Of a stretch of 64,000 nt of DNA, positions 17,168-26,415 are shown one piece after another. The DNA lies in the NCBI RefSeq assembly GCF_002210105.1, contig NZ_AQQU01000005.1, positions 186,001 to 250,000 on the forward strand. The letters are read 5' to 3'. Position 1 is the stretch's first letter. Every line of letters starts with the position of its first letter. Under the pieces are notes generated by a model. The model did not search any database and was not told where the DNA came from. It saw only the letters and a program-made list of their open reading frames with translations. The position numbers and the translations under genes are program-made. Source of the stretch: Oceanicola sp. 22II-s10i (GTDB lineage Bacteria; Pseudomonadota; Alphaproteobacteria; Rhodobacterales; Rhodobacteraceae).

Positions 17168-18193
17168 TCAGCCGCCGAAGGTGTCGCGCCATTCCTCGAT
17201 GATCGGCTGGACGCCTTTCACCAGTTCGTCCTCGGACAGGTCCGCCGTCGGAATATCCTCCAGCGAGCGAACGCCGGAGGGCGGTTCCACAGCCGAGCTG
17301 ATCGGCAGCATGCCGTTCTCGACCATGCGCTCCGAGGCTTCCTTGCCGATGATGAAGTTCACGAAGAGCTGCGCGGCATTCGGATGCGGCGCGTTCGCAA
17401 GGACTGCCGTGCCGCCGAGGCTGAGCTTGGAGCCGTCGGTGGGATAGATGATCTCGATCGGGTTGCCGGCGATCTTGTTGCGCGCGGCGACCGAGAACAC
17501 CGCGATCCCGACTGCGCGCTCGCCCGCGGCGATCACGGTCGGCGGGTCGATGAGCGAGCGGCCGATGTAGGGGTCGTTGTCGCGAAGACCGGTAAAGAAC
17601 TCCTCACCGTAGAGCTTCTTCATCAGAACGGCCCAGGACCCCGCGCCGCCCGAGAAGCCGGGGTGCGTCACGGCGACCTTGCCCTTCCATTTCGGATCGG
17701 TGAGGTCGGTCCAGTTCTTGGGCGCCTCCTCGGCGCTGACCTGCTCGGTGTTGTAGGCCATGACCGTCGGGTTGGCCGTCGTCGCGTACCAGAACCCCGG
17801 CTGCATGTCCTTGAACGGGGCGCGCACCGTGTCCGCGTCCGGCGGCGTGAATTCCATCAGCATCTTCTGGTCCCGCAGCTCGTGCAGGTGGCCGAGGTCG
17901 GTGCCGCTGAAGACGTCCGCCTGAGCCACGCCCGCGCGGACATCCTGCGCGAGGCGGGCATAGATCACCTGTCCGGTGGCCCGGATCACGTTGACGGAGA
18001 TGCCCGGATATTTCTCCGAGAAGATCTGCCCCAGATCCTCCGCCAGCCCGGTGGAGAACTGCGACACATACCATGTCACCTCGCCCTCTTCCTTGGCCTT
18101 TGCATAAAGCTCGTCAGCCGTCTGTGCCGTGGCCGTCTGGCCCAGGGCCAGGGCCAGCACGGTGGCAGTCGCCAGTGCCATCAATCGTTTCAT
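17168..18193 (-). CDS. ABC transporter substrate-binding protein (iron/putrescine/phosphonate type)
   Basis: A 341-residue periplasmic protein. The signal peptide is MKRLMALATATVLALA... with cleavage near TATA-QTA at about residue 24. The mature part resembles the extracellular solute-binding family that includes ferric-ion and 2-aminoethylphosphonate binders (ELYAKAKEEGEVTWYVS opening, NPTVMAYNTEQV, DLTDPKWKGKVAVTHP). The gene is on the minus strand ahead of the permease in transcription order (binding protein, permease, ATPase). A conserved pair of adjacent tyrosines for iron is not obvious, so an organic ligand is at least as likely. Confidence 0.88.
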   Translation of the reverse strand: MKRLMALATATVLALALGQTATAQTADELYAKAKEEGEVTWYVSQFSTGLAEDLGQIFSEKYPGISVNVIRATGQVIYARLAQDVRAGVAQADVFSGTDLGHLHELRDQKMLMEFTPPDADTVRAPFKDMQPGFWYATTANPTVMAYNTEQVSAEEAPKNWTDLTDPKWKGKVAVTHPGFSGGAGSWAVLMKKLYGEEFFTGLRDNDPYIGRSLIDPPTVIAAGERAVGIAVFSVAARNKIAGNPIEIIYPTDGSKLSLGGTAVLANAPHPNAAQLFVNFIIGKEASERMVENGMLPISSAVEPPSGVRSLEDIPTADLSEDELVKGVQPIIEEWRDTFGG

Positions 18194-18316
18194 TTGGTCT
18201 CTCCTCCCATTGTCTCCGGTTCCCTGCCGCCGCGTCCCCTCCGGTCGCGGTGCGGCCGGGCGACCGCCTTGCGCCCGCGTGCCGCGGGCCGTGCATGCGT
18301 CTGACCCGTCATGGGG

Positions 18317-19546
18317 TCAGATCACCTCCTTGCGGCGCAGATCCGCGATCTCCTCCGCGCTCAACCCCGCCTCGGCCAGCACGGCTTCGGTGTCCGCGCC
18401 GATTCCGGGGATGGGTCGTTCGATCCGTTTCGAGGCCCCGAGGATGTCGACCGGGCTGCCGATCAGGCTGATCTCGCCCAGCTCCGGGTGCTGCACCTTC
18501 TGGGCGATCCCGAGGTGCCGCACCTGCGGATCCTCGAACACCTCGCGGATGTTCTTGACCGGTCCGCAGGGCACGCCCGCGGCATTCAGCGCCTCGCTCC
18601 AGTCCTCGGCCGTGCGGGTGGCGAGCACCTCGGCCACGATCTGCTTGAGTTCGTCGGCATTGGTGCGGCGCGCCTTGCCGGTCGCGAAGCGGTCGTCCTC
18701 GAGCATCCAGTCCAGCCCCGCGACCCCGCAGAACCGCGCGAACAGCCGTTGCGAGGACGCCGCGATGTTCATCCAGGCGTCACTGGTGCGGTAGGTGCCC
18801 ATCGGGACGCCGGTCGGATGGTCGTTGCCCGCGGTTTCAGGGACATGCCCGTCCATCAGCCAGCGCATCGCCTGGTTGTCGAGCATCGTCACCTGCGCCT
18901 GCAGCAGCGAGGTCTGCACCCAGCCGCCTTTGCCCGTCACCTCGCGGTCGAGCAGCGCGGTCAGGATGCCCTGCGCCAGGAAGAGCCCCGCACAGAGGTC
19001 CGAAATCGCGATCCCGACACGCAGGGGCCGCCCGCCCGGCTCGCCCGTCACCGACATCAGCCCGCCGAGACCCTGCGCGATCTGATCCACCCCGCCACGC
19101 TCGGCATAGGGGCCGGTCTGGCCGAAGCCCGAAATCGAGCCGTAGACGATCCCCGGATTCACCGCCCGGACCGCTTCGTAATCGACGCCGAGCCGATGTT
19201 TCACGTCGGTCCGCATGTTCTCGATGATGACGTCCGCGTCCCGCGCCAGCCGGAGGAAGATGTCACGCCCTTCGGTGGTCTTCAGGTCCAGCCCGACCGA
19301 ACGCTTGCCCCGGTGCAGGTTCTGGAAGTCACCGCTGTCCCGCGCGCCGATCAGGTCGCCCGCCGCCTGATCCACCTCGCGGCGTTCGATCCGCAGGACG
19401 TCCGCACCCCAGTCCGAAAGCTGGCGCACGGCGAAGGGGCCGGCGCGCGCATGGGTCAGGTCGAGCACCCGGAATCGCGCCAGAGGCCGCCGCGCCCCGG
19501 CGACCGTGGCTGTCTCGCTTTCGGTTGTCCTGTGATCGTCCGCCAC
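18317..19546 (-). CDS. CaiB/BaiF family (class III) CoA transferase
   Basis: A 409-residue enzyme that moves CoA between carboxylic acids. RFRVLDLTHARAGPFA opens the fold. The nucleophilic aspartate lies in VGIAISDLCAG (about residue 165). GKRSVGLDLKT and VIIENMRTDV are further conserved segments. The start is taken as GTG 19546, preceded by GGGAGGAGCAC. The frame is open to 19702, but the extra residues are not family-like. It is downstream of the alpha/beta hydrolase gene on the same strand and probably activates or recycles the acid handled by this cluster. Confidence 0.88.
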   Translation of the reverse strand: MADDHRTTESETATVAGARRPLARFRVLDLTHARAGPFAVRQLSDWGADVLRIERREVDQAAGDLIGARDSGDFQNLHRGKRSVGLDLKTTEGRDIFLRLARDADVIIENMRTDVKHRLGVDYEAVRAVNPGIVYGSISGFGQTGPYAERGGVDQIAQGLGGLMSVTGEPGGRPLRVGIAISDLCAGLFLAQGILTALLDREVTGKGGWVQTSLLQAQVTMLDNQAMRWLMDGHVPETAGNDHPTGVPMGTYRTSDAWMNIAASSQRLFARFCGVAGLDWMLEDDRFATGKARRTNADELKQIVAEVLATRTAEDWSEALNAAGVPCGPVKNIREVFEDPQVRHLGIAQKVQHPELGEISLIGSPVDILGASKRIERPIPGIGADTEAVLAEAGLSAEEIADLRRKEVI

Positions 19547-19646
19547 GTCGTGCTCCTCCCACCGGGAATGGCCCGGCTCCGGATCAGCGTGGAGAGAATG
19601 GTCGGACCGAACAAGGTGCAGGAACTGACCGTCGTTGCAGTTTTTC

Positions 19647-20492
19647 TCAACAGTCGAAAAGCGACTTTTCGAGCAGCGCGTTGACCTGCCCGGCGGCCTC
19701 ATAGGCCACCCAGTGTCCGGCGCCTTCGATCAGGGACACGCGGACATCCGGGCACCTGTCGGCCACCCTCGCCATCCGTTCCGCCAGCCGATCCTCGGGC
19801 ATGAAGGCGTCGCGCGTGCCCCAGATGAGCGTGACGTCGGAGCCGCAAGCGGCCAGCCCCTCGGCCAGGTCGGCGGTGCGGGCCACCCCGTTCAGGCGGA
19901 GCCGGGATTCGCCTGAGTTGAGCATCTGGATGCACAGCGCCATCGGGTCGATCCGCGCCGGATCGGCGATCATGATGGACCCGAGGTTGTCATGATGCGC
20001 CTGCCGCAGGGCCTCTCCCTCCAACCCGCGGACCTTGCGCATCTGCGGCATCAGGGGCCGTCCGAACCCCGCCGGCGCACAGAGCGCAATGCGGCGCTGA
20101 CGCCCCGGATCGCGCTGCAGAATCTCCGCCGTGATGGACCCGCCGTAGGAAAAGGCGACGAGATCGTAGACGGCCTCTGACCCGATGATCTGGTCTAGCC
20201 CCGCCGCGACCTCGGCCGCCATGGCGGGAAAGTCGAGCGGCATCGCGGGCATGTCCGACAGCCCGAACCCCGGAAGGTCGGCGACGATCAGCCGGGCGCG
20301 GCCCCGGAACGCCTCGACCTGCCGGATCCAGTGCCGCCACGAGCCCGAGGCGCCGTGGAAGAACACCACCGGTTGCCCTTCGCCCCAGCAATGCCAGACG
20401 ATCTGCCGGCCGGCCGGCCCGGTCCTGATCCGCTCCGCCCCGGCCTGAAATGCACCGAGCCCGGCCTCAGCCGCCGCCAACTGTTCCGTCAT
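19647..20492 (-). CDS. Alpha/beta hydrolase (meta-cleavage hydrolase-like)
   Basis: A 281-residue protein. The oxyanion segment is VVFFHGASGSWRHW. The nucleophile elbow is AFSYGGS, acidic residue segment WGTRDAFMP, and histidine segment EGAGHWV. The size and motifs match 2-hydroxymuconic-semialdehyde or lactone-type hydrolases, but the substrate is open. ATG 20492 is used because GAGGTGA precedes it at proper distance. An in-frame ATG at 20525 would add eleven residues. It is divergent from a LysR gene that may control it. Confidence 0.85.
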   Translation of the reverse strand: MTEQLAAAEAGLGAFQAGAERIRTGPAGRQIVWHCWGEGQPVVFFHGASGSWRHWIRQVEAFRGRARLIVADLPGFGLSDMPAMPLDFPAMAAEVAAGLDQIIGSEAVYDLVAFSYGGSITAEILQRDPGRQRRIALCAPAGFGRPLMPQMRKVRGLEGEALRQAHHDNLGSIMIADPARIDPMALCIQMLNSGESRLRLNGVARTADLAEGLAACGSDVTLIWGTRDAFMPEDRLAERMARVADRCPDVRVSLIEGAGHWVAYEAAGQVNALLEKSLFDC

Positions 20493-20643
20493 CTTTCCGC
20501 TCACCTCTTCCACGTCCCTGTTCATGCCCCGCCCGGTCTTGTCGCAACCACGGGGCCGAGTACCCTCTTCCCCGGGACCGGCGCGGGACATGGCAGGTTT
20601 GCTCAACTGTCCGTGCCGTCCGGGAAACACGGAGATCCGGCCA

Positions 20644-21627
20644 ATGCGCCAGTTGCCGCCACTCAATGCGATCAAGGGATTCGAGGCCGTGGTCCGCCTC
20701 GGCAACCACAAGGACGCCGCTGCCGAGCTTGGCGTCACGCACGGCGCGATCAGCCGGCAGGTCAAGGTGCTGGAGGATTACTTCGGGGCGAAGCTGTTCC
20801 AGCAGCGTGGCCGGAACCTGGTCCCGACGGAGCTTGCGCGGTACTACGCGGCCGAGCTTGGCGCCGTGCTCGACCGCGTGTCGCAGGCCACGCAGCGTGT
20901 GAGGGAACCGGCCATCGCCCGGAAGGTCCGCATAACCGGCACGTCCAGCCTCCTGATGCACTGGCTGGTGCCCCGACTGCCCGGCTTCCAGGCGGCGCAC
21001 CCTTCGGTGGAAGTCACGATTTCTGCCAATCGTGCGCCCTATGCCAAGGTCGCCGCCACCAACGACATCGTCCTGCGTCGCCATCCCATGCGTCGTGACG
21101 GCTTCGAATGTCGTCCGTTGTTCCGGGATCGCCGCGTGCTCGTCGGCACGCCGGAGCTTTTCCGGCGCTGCCGGGTCGAACAGCCGTCGGACGTGCTGGA
21201 CCACACGCTCCTCGTCACCGACGGCAGGACCGAGGCCGGTGTCTGGGACCGCTGGATCACGGCCAACGGTCTGACGCCGACGCCGCATGCAAACCGGATC
21301 AAGTTCGACCACGTCTTCGTCCAGATCGAGGCGGCGGTGAACGGCCTAGGCTTCGCCCTGCTCAGCGAGGTGCTGATGGAACAGTATCTGGAAAGCGGCG
21401 AGCTGATCTCGCCCTTTCCGGACACGGCCATGGCCTATCCGAATCTCTACGCACTCGTGCCCGAGGACGCGCGATCCTCGCCGGGCATCCGATGCTTCGT
21501 CCGGTGGATCGCCGAGGAAGGCCGCAAGGTGTCCGGGCCGATGGAAGGGGCGGATGACGATACGCTCCGCCCGGTCGATTTCGACCTCATGGCGGACTCC
21601 CCCTTCCAGAGCTTCGCGCTCGGCTGA
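20644..21627 (+). CDS. LysR-family transcriptional regulator (GcvA-like)
   Basis: A 327-residue regulator. The N-terminal winged helix (about 1-65) opens LPPLNAIKGFEAVVRLGN, with AAAELGVTHGAISRQVKVLE as helix-turn-helix, the pattern of the GcvA subgroup. The C-terminal two-lobe effector domain follows. ATG 20644 follows GGAGATCCGGCCA and starts the homology. An upstream ATG at 20524 would add forty non-family residues. It is divergent from the hydrolase/CoA-transferase genes and convergent with the crotonase gene. Confidence 0.9.
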   Translation: MRQLPPLNAIKGFEAVVRLGNHKDAAAELGVTHGAISRQVKVLEDYFGAKLFQQRGRNLVPTELARYYAAELGAVLDRVSQATQRVREPAIARKVRITGTSSLLMHWLVPRLPGFQAAHPSVEVTISANRAPYAKVAATNDIVLRRHPMRRDGFECRPLFRDRRVLVGTPELFRRCRVEQPSDVLDHTLLVTDGRTEAGVWDRWITANGLTPTPHANRIKFDHVFVQIEAAVNGLGFALLSEVLMEQYLESGELISPFPDTAMAYPNLYALVPEDARSSPGIRCFVRWIAEEGRKVSGPMEGADDDTLRPVDFDLMADSPFQSFALG

Positions 21628-21629
21628 TC

Positions 21630-22412
21630 TCATGCGCCCCGGAACATCGGCTTGCGCTTCTCCATGAAGGCGGTGCGGCCTTCGACGAGATCGCCGCTTT
21701 CGGCCGAGCGCCGGTGCAATTCCGTCATGAGCGCGTGGTCGCGCGAGGCCTCGGGCAGCAGCGCCTGAGTCACCATCACCTTGCTGGCCTCGACCGAGAT
21801 GGGCGCGTTTTCGGCCAGAGTTTCACAATAGGCCGTGACCGCTTCTTCCAGCTCCGCCGCGGGAAGCACCCTGTCGACCAGCCCGATCCGGAACGCCTCG
21901 GCCGCACCGAACCGGCGGGCGGAGAACAGGATGTCCTTGGCGCGCGAAGGACCTACGAGTTGCATCAGCCGCTCGACGCCGCCGACACCGTAGACGATGC
22001 CGAGCCGCGCAGCCGGAATGCCGAAGACCGCATCCTCAGAGGCGAACCGCAGGTCCGCCTGAAGCGCCAGGGCAAGACCCCCGCCCATGCAGTAGCCGCG
22101 GATCATCGCGACAACGGGCTTGGGACATGTGCCAAGCCGCCGGAACGCGCGATCCCGTCGCGCACTGCCTTCGCGGATCCGCTCGGGCGACGCCTGGGTG
22201 TCGGAGAACCGCGAGATGTCCCCGCCGGAGGCAAAGGCCTTTTCGCCTGCCCCGGTCAGGATCACCGCCCTGAGCGCGGGCTCGCCTTCGATCCGGTCCA
22301 ACGCCTCGCAGAGTTCGTCGAGCATTTCCGGCGTAAGCGCGTTCAGACGCTCCGGATGCGAAATGGTCAGCCGGGCAACGGCACCCCGCGTGGTCAGTTC
22401 GATCTTGGCCAT
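21630..22412 (-). CDS. Crotonase-fold protein lacking both hydratase glutamates
   Basis: A 260-residue enoyl-CoA hydratase/isomerase-family protein. The oxyanion-hole segments (FASGGDI and GGGLAL) are intact, so CoA-thioester binding is likely. The two acidic residues of true hydratases are alanine here: A114 in GGGLALAL and A134 in IPAARLG. It probably performs another crotonase reaction, such as isomerisation, decarboxylation or C-C cleavage. ATG 22412 follows GGTGGGAG. The frame is open to 22505, but without family resemblance. Two bases separate its stop from the convergent LysR stop. Confidence 0.85.
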   Translation of the reverse strand: MAKIELTTRGAVARLTISHPERLNALTPEMLDELCEALDRIEGEPALRAVILTGAGEKAFASGGDISRFSDTQASPERIREGSARRDRAFRRLGTCPKPVVAMIRGYCMGGGLALALQADLRFASEDAVFGIPAARLGIVYGVGGVERLMQLVGPSRAKDILFSARRFGAAEAFRIGLVDRVLPAAELEEAVTAYCETLAENAPISVEASKVMVTQALLPEASRDHALMTELHRRSAESGDLVEGRTAFMEKRKPMFRGA

Positions 22413-22637
22413 GTCACTCCCACCATTGGTTTCCCTGAGGGGTTTGACACAGAGCGGCCTGGCAAACGACTCAGGGAACCTCTCCGGAGGGTCAGTTTTT
22501 GTCACCTGTATGCCCTGTGCATTCGTGTCGGCCTGTCAGGGTGCAGAGAGTTTCATGGTCACACGAACGCAGCAGGGTCAGAACCCGCTGATTTCGGGCA
22601 GTTGTCATGAGCCAGCCTTCGTATGGAGACGTCGAGC

Positions 22638-22931
22638 ATGAGCAACCTTTTCTGGCTTACCGAAGCGCAATGGGAGCGCCCGCAACCTTTCTTTCCGAAG
22701 AGCCACGGCAGGCCGCGCGCCGATGATCGGCGCGTCGCAAATGGGATTATATTTATTAACTTCAATGGTTTAGGATGATGCGATACGCTAGAAGCACAAT
22801 GACTCCTTGGCGACCCCGACTATGATGCAGACGAGTTAAGAGAAGGGCTGAAAGACAAGGGATTGAGGGTTTGCATCGCGGGCTGGAAGGGTCGAAAGAG
22901 CACGGTTCGATATGATCGCCGCCGCTGTTAG
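22638..22931 (+). pseudogene. IS5-family transposase remnant with internal deletion
   Basis: Two pieces of one transposase survive. The first is the N-terminus (22638-22778: MSNLFWLTEAQ, FFPKSHGRPR, DDRRVANGIIFI). The second is a C-terminal core piece in another frame (22803-22931: LLGDPDYDAD, LREGLKDKGLRVCI, GRKSTVRYDRRR). In intact IS5/IS427-type proteins these flank a DDE core of over 100 residues that is missing here. Terminal inverted repeats could not be identified. Confidence 0.8.
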
Positions 22932-23149
22932 CGACGCTACCGTCCAGTCATCAGGTCCGGAACGTTTCCGATTGAGACAACGAGTTTTCGGTCAACGGCA
23001 CTGGAGATGGTGCTCAGCCCCTCCTGCATACCCCTCGAAACCAACGGAAAATCCAGTCGCGACCAAGCGGGCAGAACGCTTTCGCGGGGGCAGGTGGCGG
23101 AGAGGATGGGCCTGACATCCAACCTTCTCCACTCCAAATGATCTTTTAA

Positions 23150-23406
23150 TTAGTAGGACCGGCAGAGCGGAACATCATAACGACAGCGCGTCCGTCTACC
23201 CAAGAATTCGTCGCGAAGGCGGCCGTTGAAGCTCTCGACGAAGCCGTCTTGCACTGCCTTACCCGACGCGATGTAGTGCCAATCGACGCGACGCTCCTCC
23301 TGCCATGTCAAGTTGGCGTTCGAGGTCAGATCCATGCCATTGTCGCTGCCCGCAATGCTGGGGAATTCGCAGATCTCTGCAATACGGTCCAGCGCGCGAG
23401 CCACCT
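23150..23406 (-). pseudogene. IS3-type integrase-core transposase remnant
   Basis: On the minus strand, from about 23404 down, the frame reads [31 protein letters not shown] and [17 protein letters not shown]. These are the second and third acidic-residue segments of an rve integrase core (SDNGxEFTS and [13 protein letters not shown]). The N-terminus and the C-terminal tail are lost. The frame upstream merges without a break into unrelated sequence near the MFS gene. It is a different element from the IS3 remnant at 1966. Confidence 0.8.
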
Positions 23407-23547
23407 TGGGCCTGGCGCCAAGGTCCGTGACCGGCCCGGAACAGCCCTTCATGCCCGGCGCAGCAAGGCGGCTGGCATGGGCACAAAGGGCGGGGAGTTG
23501 CCGTTCGCTCCGTCTGGCACAGCTTTCGCCCGCGGGCAAACCGTGCA

Positions 23548-24960
23548 TCAGCCGGCAAGGGGCTGCTCCGGTCGGCGCCGGGCGATCCCAAGCACGGGAA
23601 GCATACCGACCAGGGCACAGGCGGCGATCAGCAACCAGGCCATGTGGAACGCGGACAGCGCGGTCTCGGTCGCGGCCGGTTGCCCGGCGATGGCCACCAG
23701 AAGGGCGATCCCCATGGCCATTCCGACCTGTCGGATCATGTTCAGCACCGCCGACCCGGTCGAGAAATATGCCGCGGGCAGAGCCCCTGCGCCTGTCCCC
23801 ATCAGGGTCGGGAGCGCGAGGCCGACGCCGATGCCGGACAGCACCGCCGCGCTCAGAGAGGCGGCGATCGACGGCGTCAGTCCATAACCGAGCGCTGTGA
23901 TCGCCTGTGACAAGGCGAAGGTGGCCAGCCCCATGCAGATAACGGCCGGTGCGCCGATCCGCTCGATCAGGCGACCCGCGACGAACATCGAGGTCAGCGG
24001 CACGAGGAAGCGGCCCGGGGCGAGGATCAGGCCGGTCCGGAACGGGCTCCAGCCCCAGGCCGTCTGCTCCCATGTCACCCGCGACACCAGGAAGGCGCCG
24101 AAGGCGATCATGAAGGGCAGGAGCCCCAGGGTCGCCGCGGTGAAGGTCCGGTTCCGAAACAGTGCCGGCTCGATCAGCGGCCGCTTGGCGCGCAGGCAGT
24201 GCAGGGCGAAGATCACAAGCAGGACGAGGCCCGCGGCCATCCCGGACCAGGCGCCGGTTGCCGTCCAACCCTGCGTGCCGGCCGTGATCAGCCCGAAGAT
24301 CCAGAGCGCCACGCCCGCCGTTGCGAGCAGCGCGCCGATGAGGTCGGGCCAAGGTACATCCTGTCCGGGGATCGCGGGCAGGACCCGCATCCCGATCACG
24401 ATGGCCACCAACCCGATCGGCACGTTGACCAGGAAGACCCACTGCCAGCCGAAAATGAGCAGGACGCCCCCGATGACCGGGCCGAAGGCGCCGGCAAAAC
24501 CCCCGATGGCGGACCACAGGCGCGCCGCGCCGCTGCGCCGCGACGGTTCGAACGCCGCCAGCACGAGGCCGAGCGAGGTCGGCGTCATCAGCGCCGCGCC
24601 AATGGCCTCGACCACCCGGAACGACAGGATCATCGGCACATTCACTGACAGCGCACAGCCCGCAGACCCGAGGGTGAAGAGCGCGATCCCGGACAGGTAG
24701 CTGCGGTCCCGCCGGAACCGCTCGGCCAGGCGCCCCATGAATACCAGCAGTGCCGCGTAGACGATCGCATAGCTGTTCAGGATCCAGGACAGGTCCGACA
24801 GGGAGGCATCCGGGAAGGCCCGACCGATGCTCGGCAGGGCCACGCTAACCACGAAGAGGTCGAGGGTGGCGAGGATGGTGCCAACGCAGGCCAGCGCCAG
24901 GACGAGGTTCGGGCGGTCGGCGCCGGTCGGCGCGGCGGCGGGGGGCTCGAGGGCGGCCAT
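23548..24960 (-). CDS. MFS multidrug/metabolite exporter, DHA2 (EmrB/QacA) family
   Basis: A 470-residue membrane protein with about fourteen hydrophobic segments. The first segment carries [16 protein letters not shown], the family's membrane-embedded acidic motif D1-like pattern (LDxxIVNVALP). Motif C-like [15 protein letters not shown] lies near residue 155-170. It would export a compound by proton antiport. It is eleven bases downstream of the SDR gene on the same strand, so both probably answer to the divergent TetR regulator. Confidence 0.88.
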   Translation of the reverse strand: MAALEPPAAAPTGADRPNLVLALACVGTILATLDLFVVSVALPSIGRAFPDASLSDLSWILNSYAIVYAALLVFMGRLAERFRRDRSYLSGIALFTLGSAGCALSVNVPMILSFRVVEAIGAALMTPTSLGLVLAAFEPSRRSGAARLWSAIGGFAGAFGPVIGGVLLIFGWQWVFLVNVPIGLVAIVIGMRVLPAIPGQDVPWPDLIGALLATAGVALWIFGLITAGTQGWTATGAWSGMAAGLVLLVIFALHCLRAKRPLIEPALFRNRTFTAATLGLLPFMIAFGAFLVSRVTWEQTAWGWSPFRTGLILAPGRFLVPLTSMFVAGRLIERIGAPAVICMGLATFALSQAITALGYGLTPSIAASLSAAVLSGIGVGLALPTLMGTGAGALPAAYFSTGSAVLNMIRQVGMAMGIALLVAIAGQPAATETALSAFHMAWLLIAACALVGMLPVLGIARRRPEQPLAG

Positions 24961-24971
24961 CGCGGACAGGC

Positions 24972-25760
24972 TCAGGCAACGTCAGTGTAGCGCAGGGCGG
25001 GATGCGTCTGACCGAAATTCGGCAGCATCATGTGGCGCGCGGTGTTGTAGGTCGTCCACTGGCCATCGTCGGGCAGCGGCGGGATCGTCACCGTCTCGCG
25101 GCGGTCGAAGCCGACCAGCGCGGCATCGACCAGCGGTTCGACCTCCATCACCCCCTGCATGGTGTCCACATCTCGACCGGCATGGGACCAGATCTCGGTC
25201 CGGGTCGCGGCGGGCAGGACAGCCTGGACGTAGACCCCCTTCGGCCCAAGCTCCAGTGACAGCGCCTGGCTCAGGTAGAGGACATAAGCCTTGGTGGCGC
25301 CGTAGACAGTCATCCCCAGTTCCGGCGCAAGCCCGACCACAGAGGAAAGGTTTACGATGGCCCCGCCACCGGCGGCAGCGAACCGCTGTGCAGCTGCATG
25401 GGCCAGCAGAGTGACGGCGCCGGTGTTCAGCGCGATGAGGTCGGCGATGCCGCGCTCCGGCTGGTCGGGGAAGGTGCCGCCAAGGGCCGTGCCGGCATTG
25501 TTCACGAGCGTTCCGATGCTGTTGTCCCTGCGCAGCAGATCGGCCACCCGGCTGGTGTCCTCGGGCTGCGAGAGGTCTGCCACGACGATCTCGACCATGA
25601 TGCCGTGGTCGGCGCGCAGCCGCGCGGCGAGGGCCTCCATCCGGCCGAGGTTGCGCGCCACGAGTACAAGGTCCTGCCCCCGTCGGGCAAACCTGTCGGC
25701 ATATATGGCGCCGATGCCGGTAGAGGCGCCGGTGATCAGGGTGCGGGTGCTTTGGGACAT
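24972..25760 (-). CDS. Short-chain dehydrogenase/reductase (SDR)
   Basis: A 262-residue Rossmann oxidoreductase. TGASTGIG (about 9-16) binds NAD(P). NNAG, the serine in VNLSSVVG and the catalytic Y-x3-K in YGATKAYV follow in order. ATG 25760 begins the family homology. An extended frame to 25985 would cover the regulatory region and the TetR start. It is divergent from the TetR gene and is followed by the MFS exporter, an arrangement common for inducible detoxification units. Confidence 0.88.
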   Translation of the reverse strand: MSQSTRTLITGASTGIGAIYADRFARRGQDLVLVARNLGRMEALAARLRADHGIMVEIVVADLSQPEDTSRVADLLRRDNSIGTLVNNAGTALGGTFPDQPERGIADLIALNTGAVTLLAHAAAQRFAAAGGGAIVNLSSVVGLAPELGMTVYGATKAYVLYLSQALSLELGPKGVYVQAVLPAATRTEIWSHAGRDVDTMQGVMEVEPLVDAALVGFDRRETVTIPPLPDDGQWTTYNTARHMMLPNFGQTHPALRYTDVA

Positions 25761-25788
25761 GCGACGGTTCCGTAATGCTGCGTTATAC

Positions 25789-25802
25789 ATGATGGTCATC
25801 AT
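25789..25802. promoter_or_regulatory. Operator-like palindrome 1 (ATGATG-GT-CATCAT)
   Basis: Perfect 6-bp arms with a 2-base centre lie in the 100-base gap between the divergent SDR and TetR genes. A related palindrome lies 27 bases further on. The pair is embedded in a locally AT-rich stretch and probably overlaps the promoters of both genes, as in TetR autoregulation. Confidence 0.55.
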
Positions 25803-25815
25803 GATATAGACATTA

Positions 25816-25829
25816 ATGATGGTGATCAT
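25816..25829. promoter_or_regulatory. Operator-like palindrome 2 (ATGAT-GGTG-ATCAT)
   Basis: Perfect 5-bp arms with a 4-base centre. It shares ATGATGGT with palindrome 1, centre-to-centre distance 27 bp. It is the likely second binding site of the neighbouring TetR regulator. TACATGAT (25787-25794) and ATCATGTA (25825-25832) also form an outer inverted repeat spanning both sites. Confidence 0.5.
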
Positions 25830-25860
25830 GTATTGAGTCAATGGCGAAGGGAGATGCACC

Positions 25861-26415
25861 ATGCGCGTCAGCAGGAAACAGGTCGCGGCGAACCGGGACG
25901 CCATCGTCGAGGCCGCGGGAAAACTCTTCCGGGCGAAGGGGTTCGATGCCGTGACGGTGGCTGAGGTGATGCGCGCTGCGGGCATGACCCACGGCGGGTT
26001 CTACGGCTATTTCAAGACCAAGGACGACCTCTTTGCCGCGGCGATGGCGCAATCCCTTGAGGAGGTCGTGCGCACCTATCCCACGCTTGGCGAGCGGGCC
26101 GCCCGATATCTCACGGCGCAACACCGCGACGACATGGCAGGCGGCTGTCCGGTTGCCGCGCTGGCTGGAGAGATGCCACGTCACCCCGGCGCCGCGCGGG
26201 CCGAGATGACCGGCGCTCTGCGCGCCCAGATCGACCGGATTGCAACGACGACGCAGGGAGAGGACGAGGCCGCTCGCAGGCGGGCCGCCATCGGCAGTTG
26301 GTCGGCGATGGTGGGGGCCCTGATCCTGTCCCGGATGAGTGATGACCCCGGGCTCGGCGACGAGATCCTCGAGAGTACTCGCGCCTGGCTGGACGCTACC
26401 GACCGCCCTTCCTGA
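25861..26415 (+). CDS. TetR-family transcriptional regulator
   Basis: A 184-residue repressor-type regulator. The N-terminal helix-turn-helix VTVAEVMRAAGMTHGGFYGYF (about 37-57) is typical of the family and is followed by a helical ligand domain. ATG 25861 follows GGGAGATGCACC. It is divergent from the SDR/MFS pair, with two palindromes in the gap, which implies that it represses both directions and is released by an unknown compound. Confidence 0.92.
   Translation: MRVSRKQVAANRDAIVEAAGKLFRAKGFDAVTVAEVMRAAGMTHGGFYGYFKTKDDLFAAAMAQSLEEVVRTYPTLGERAARYLTAQHRDDMAGGCPVAALAGEMPRHPGAARAEMTGALRAQIDRIATTTQGEDEAARRRAAIGSWSAMVGALILSRMSDDPGLGDEILESTRAWLDATDRPS

Noticed and set aside
15581-18304. Plus-strand frame of about 900 codons across the ABC permease and binding-protein genes
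   Set aside because: It is antisense to clear transporter genes, with a composition of Arg/His/Asp/Gln typical of shadow frames.
18300-18321. TCTGACCC/GGGTCAGA hairpin at the CoA transferase stop as a terminator
   Set aside because: The stem is perfect, but no T-run follows on the minus strand, and the stop codon lies within it. Too weak to list as a terminator.
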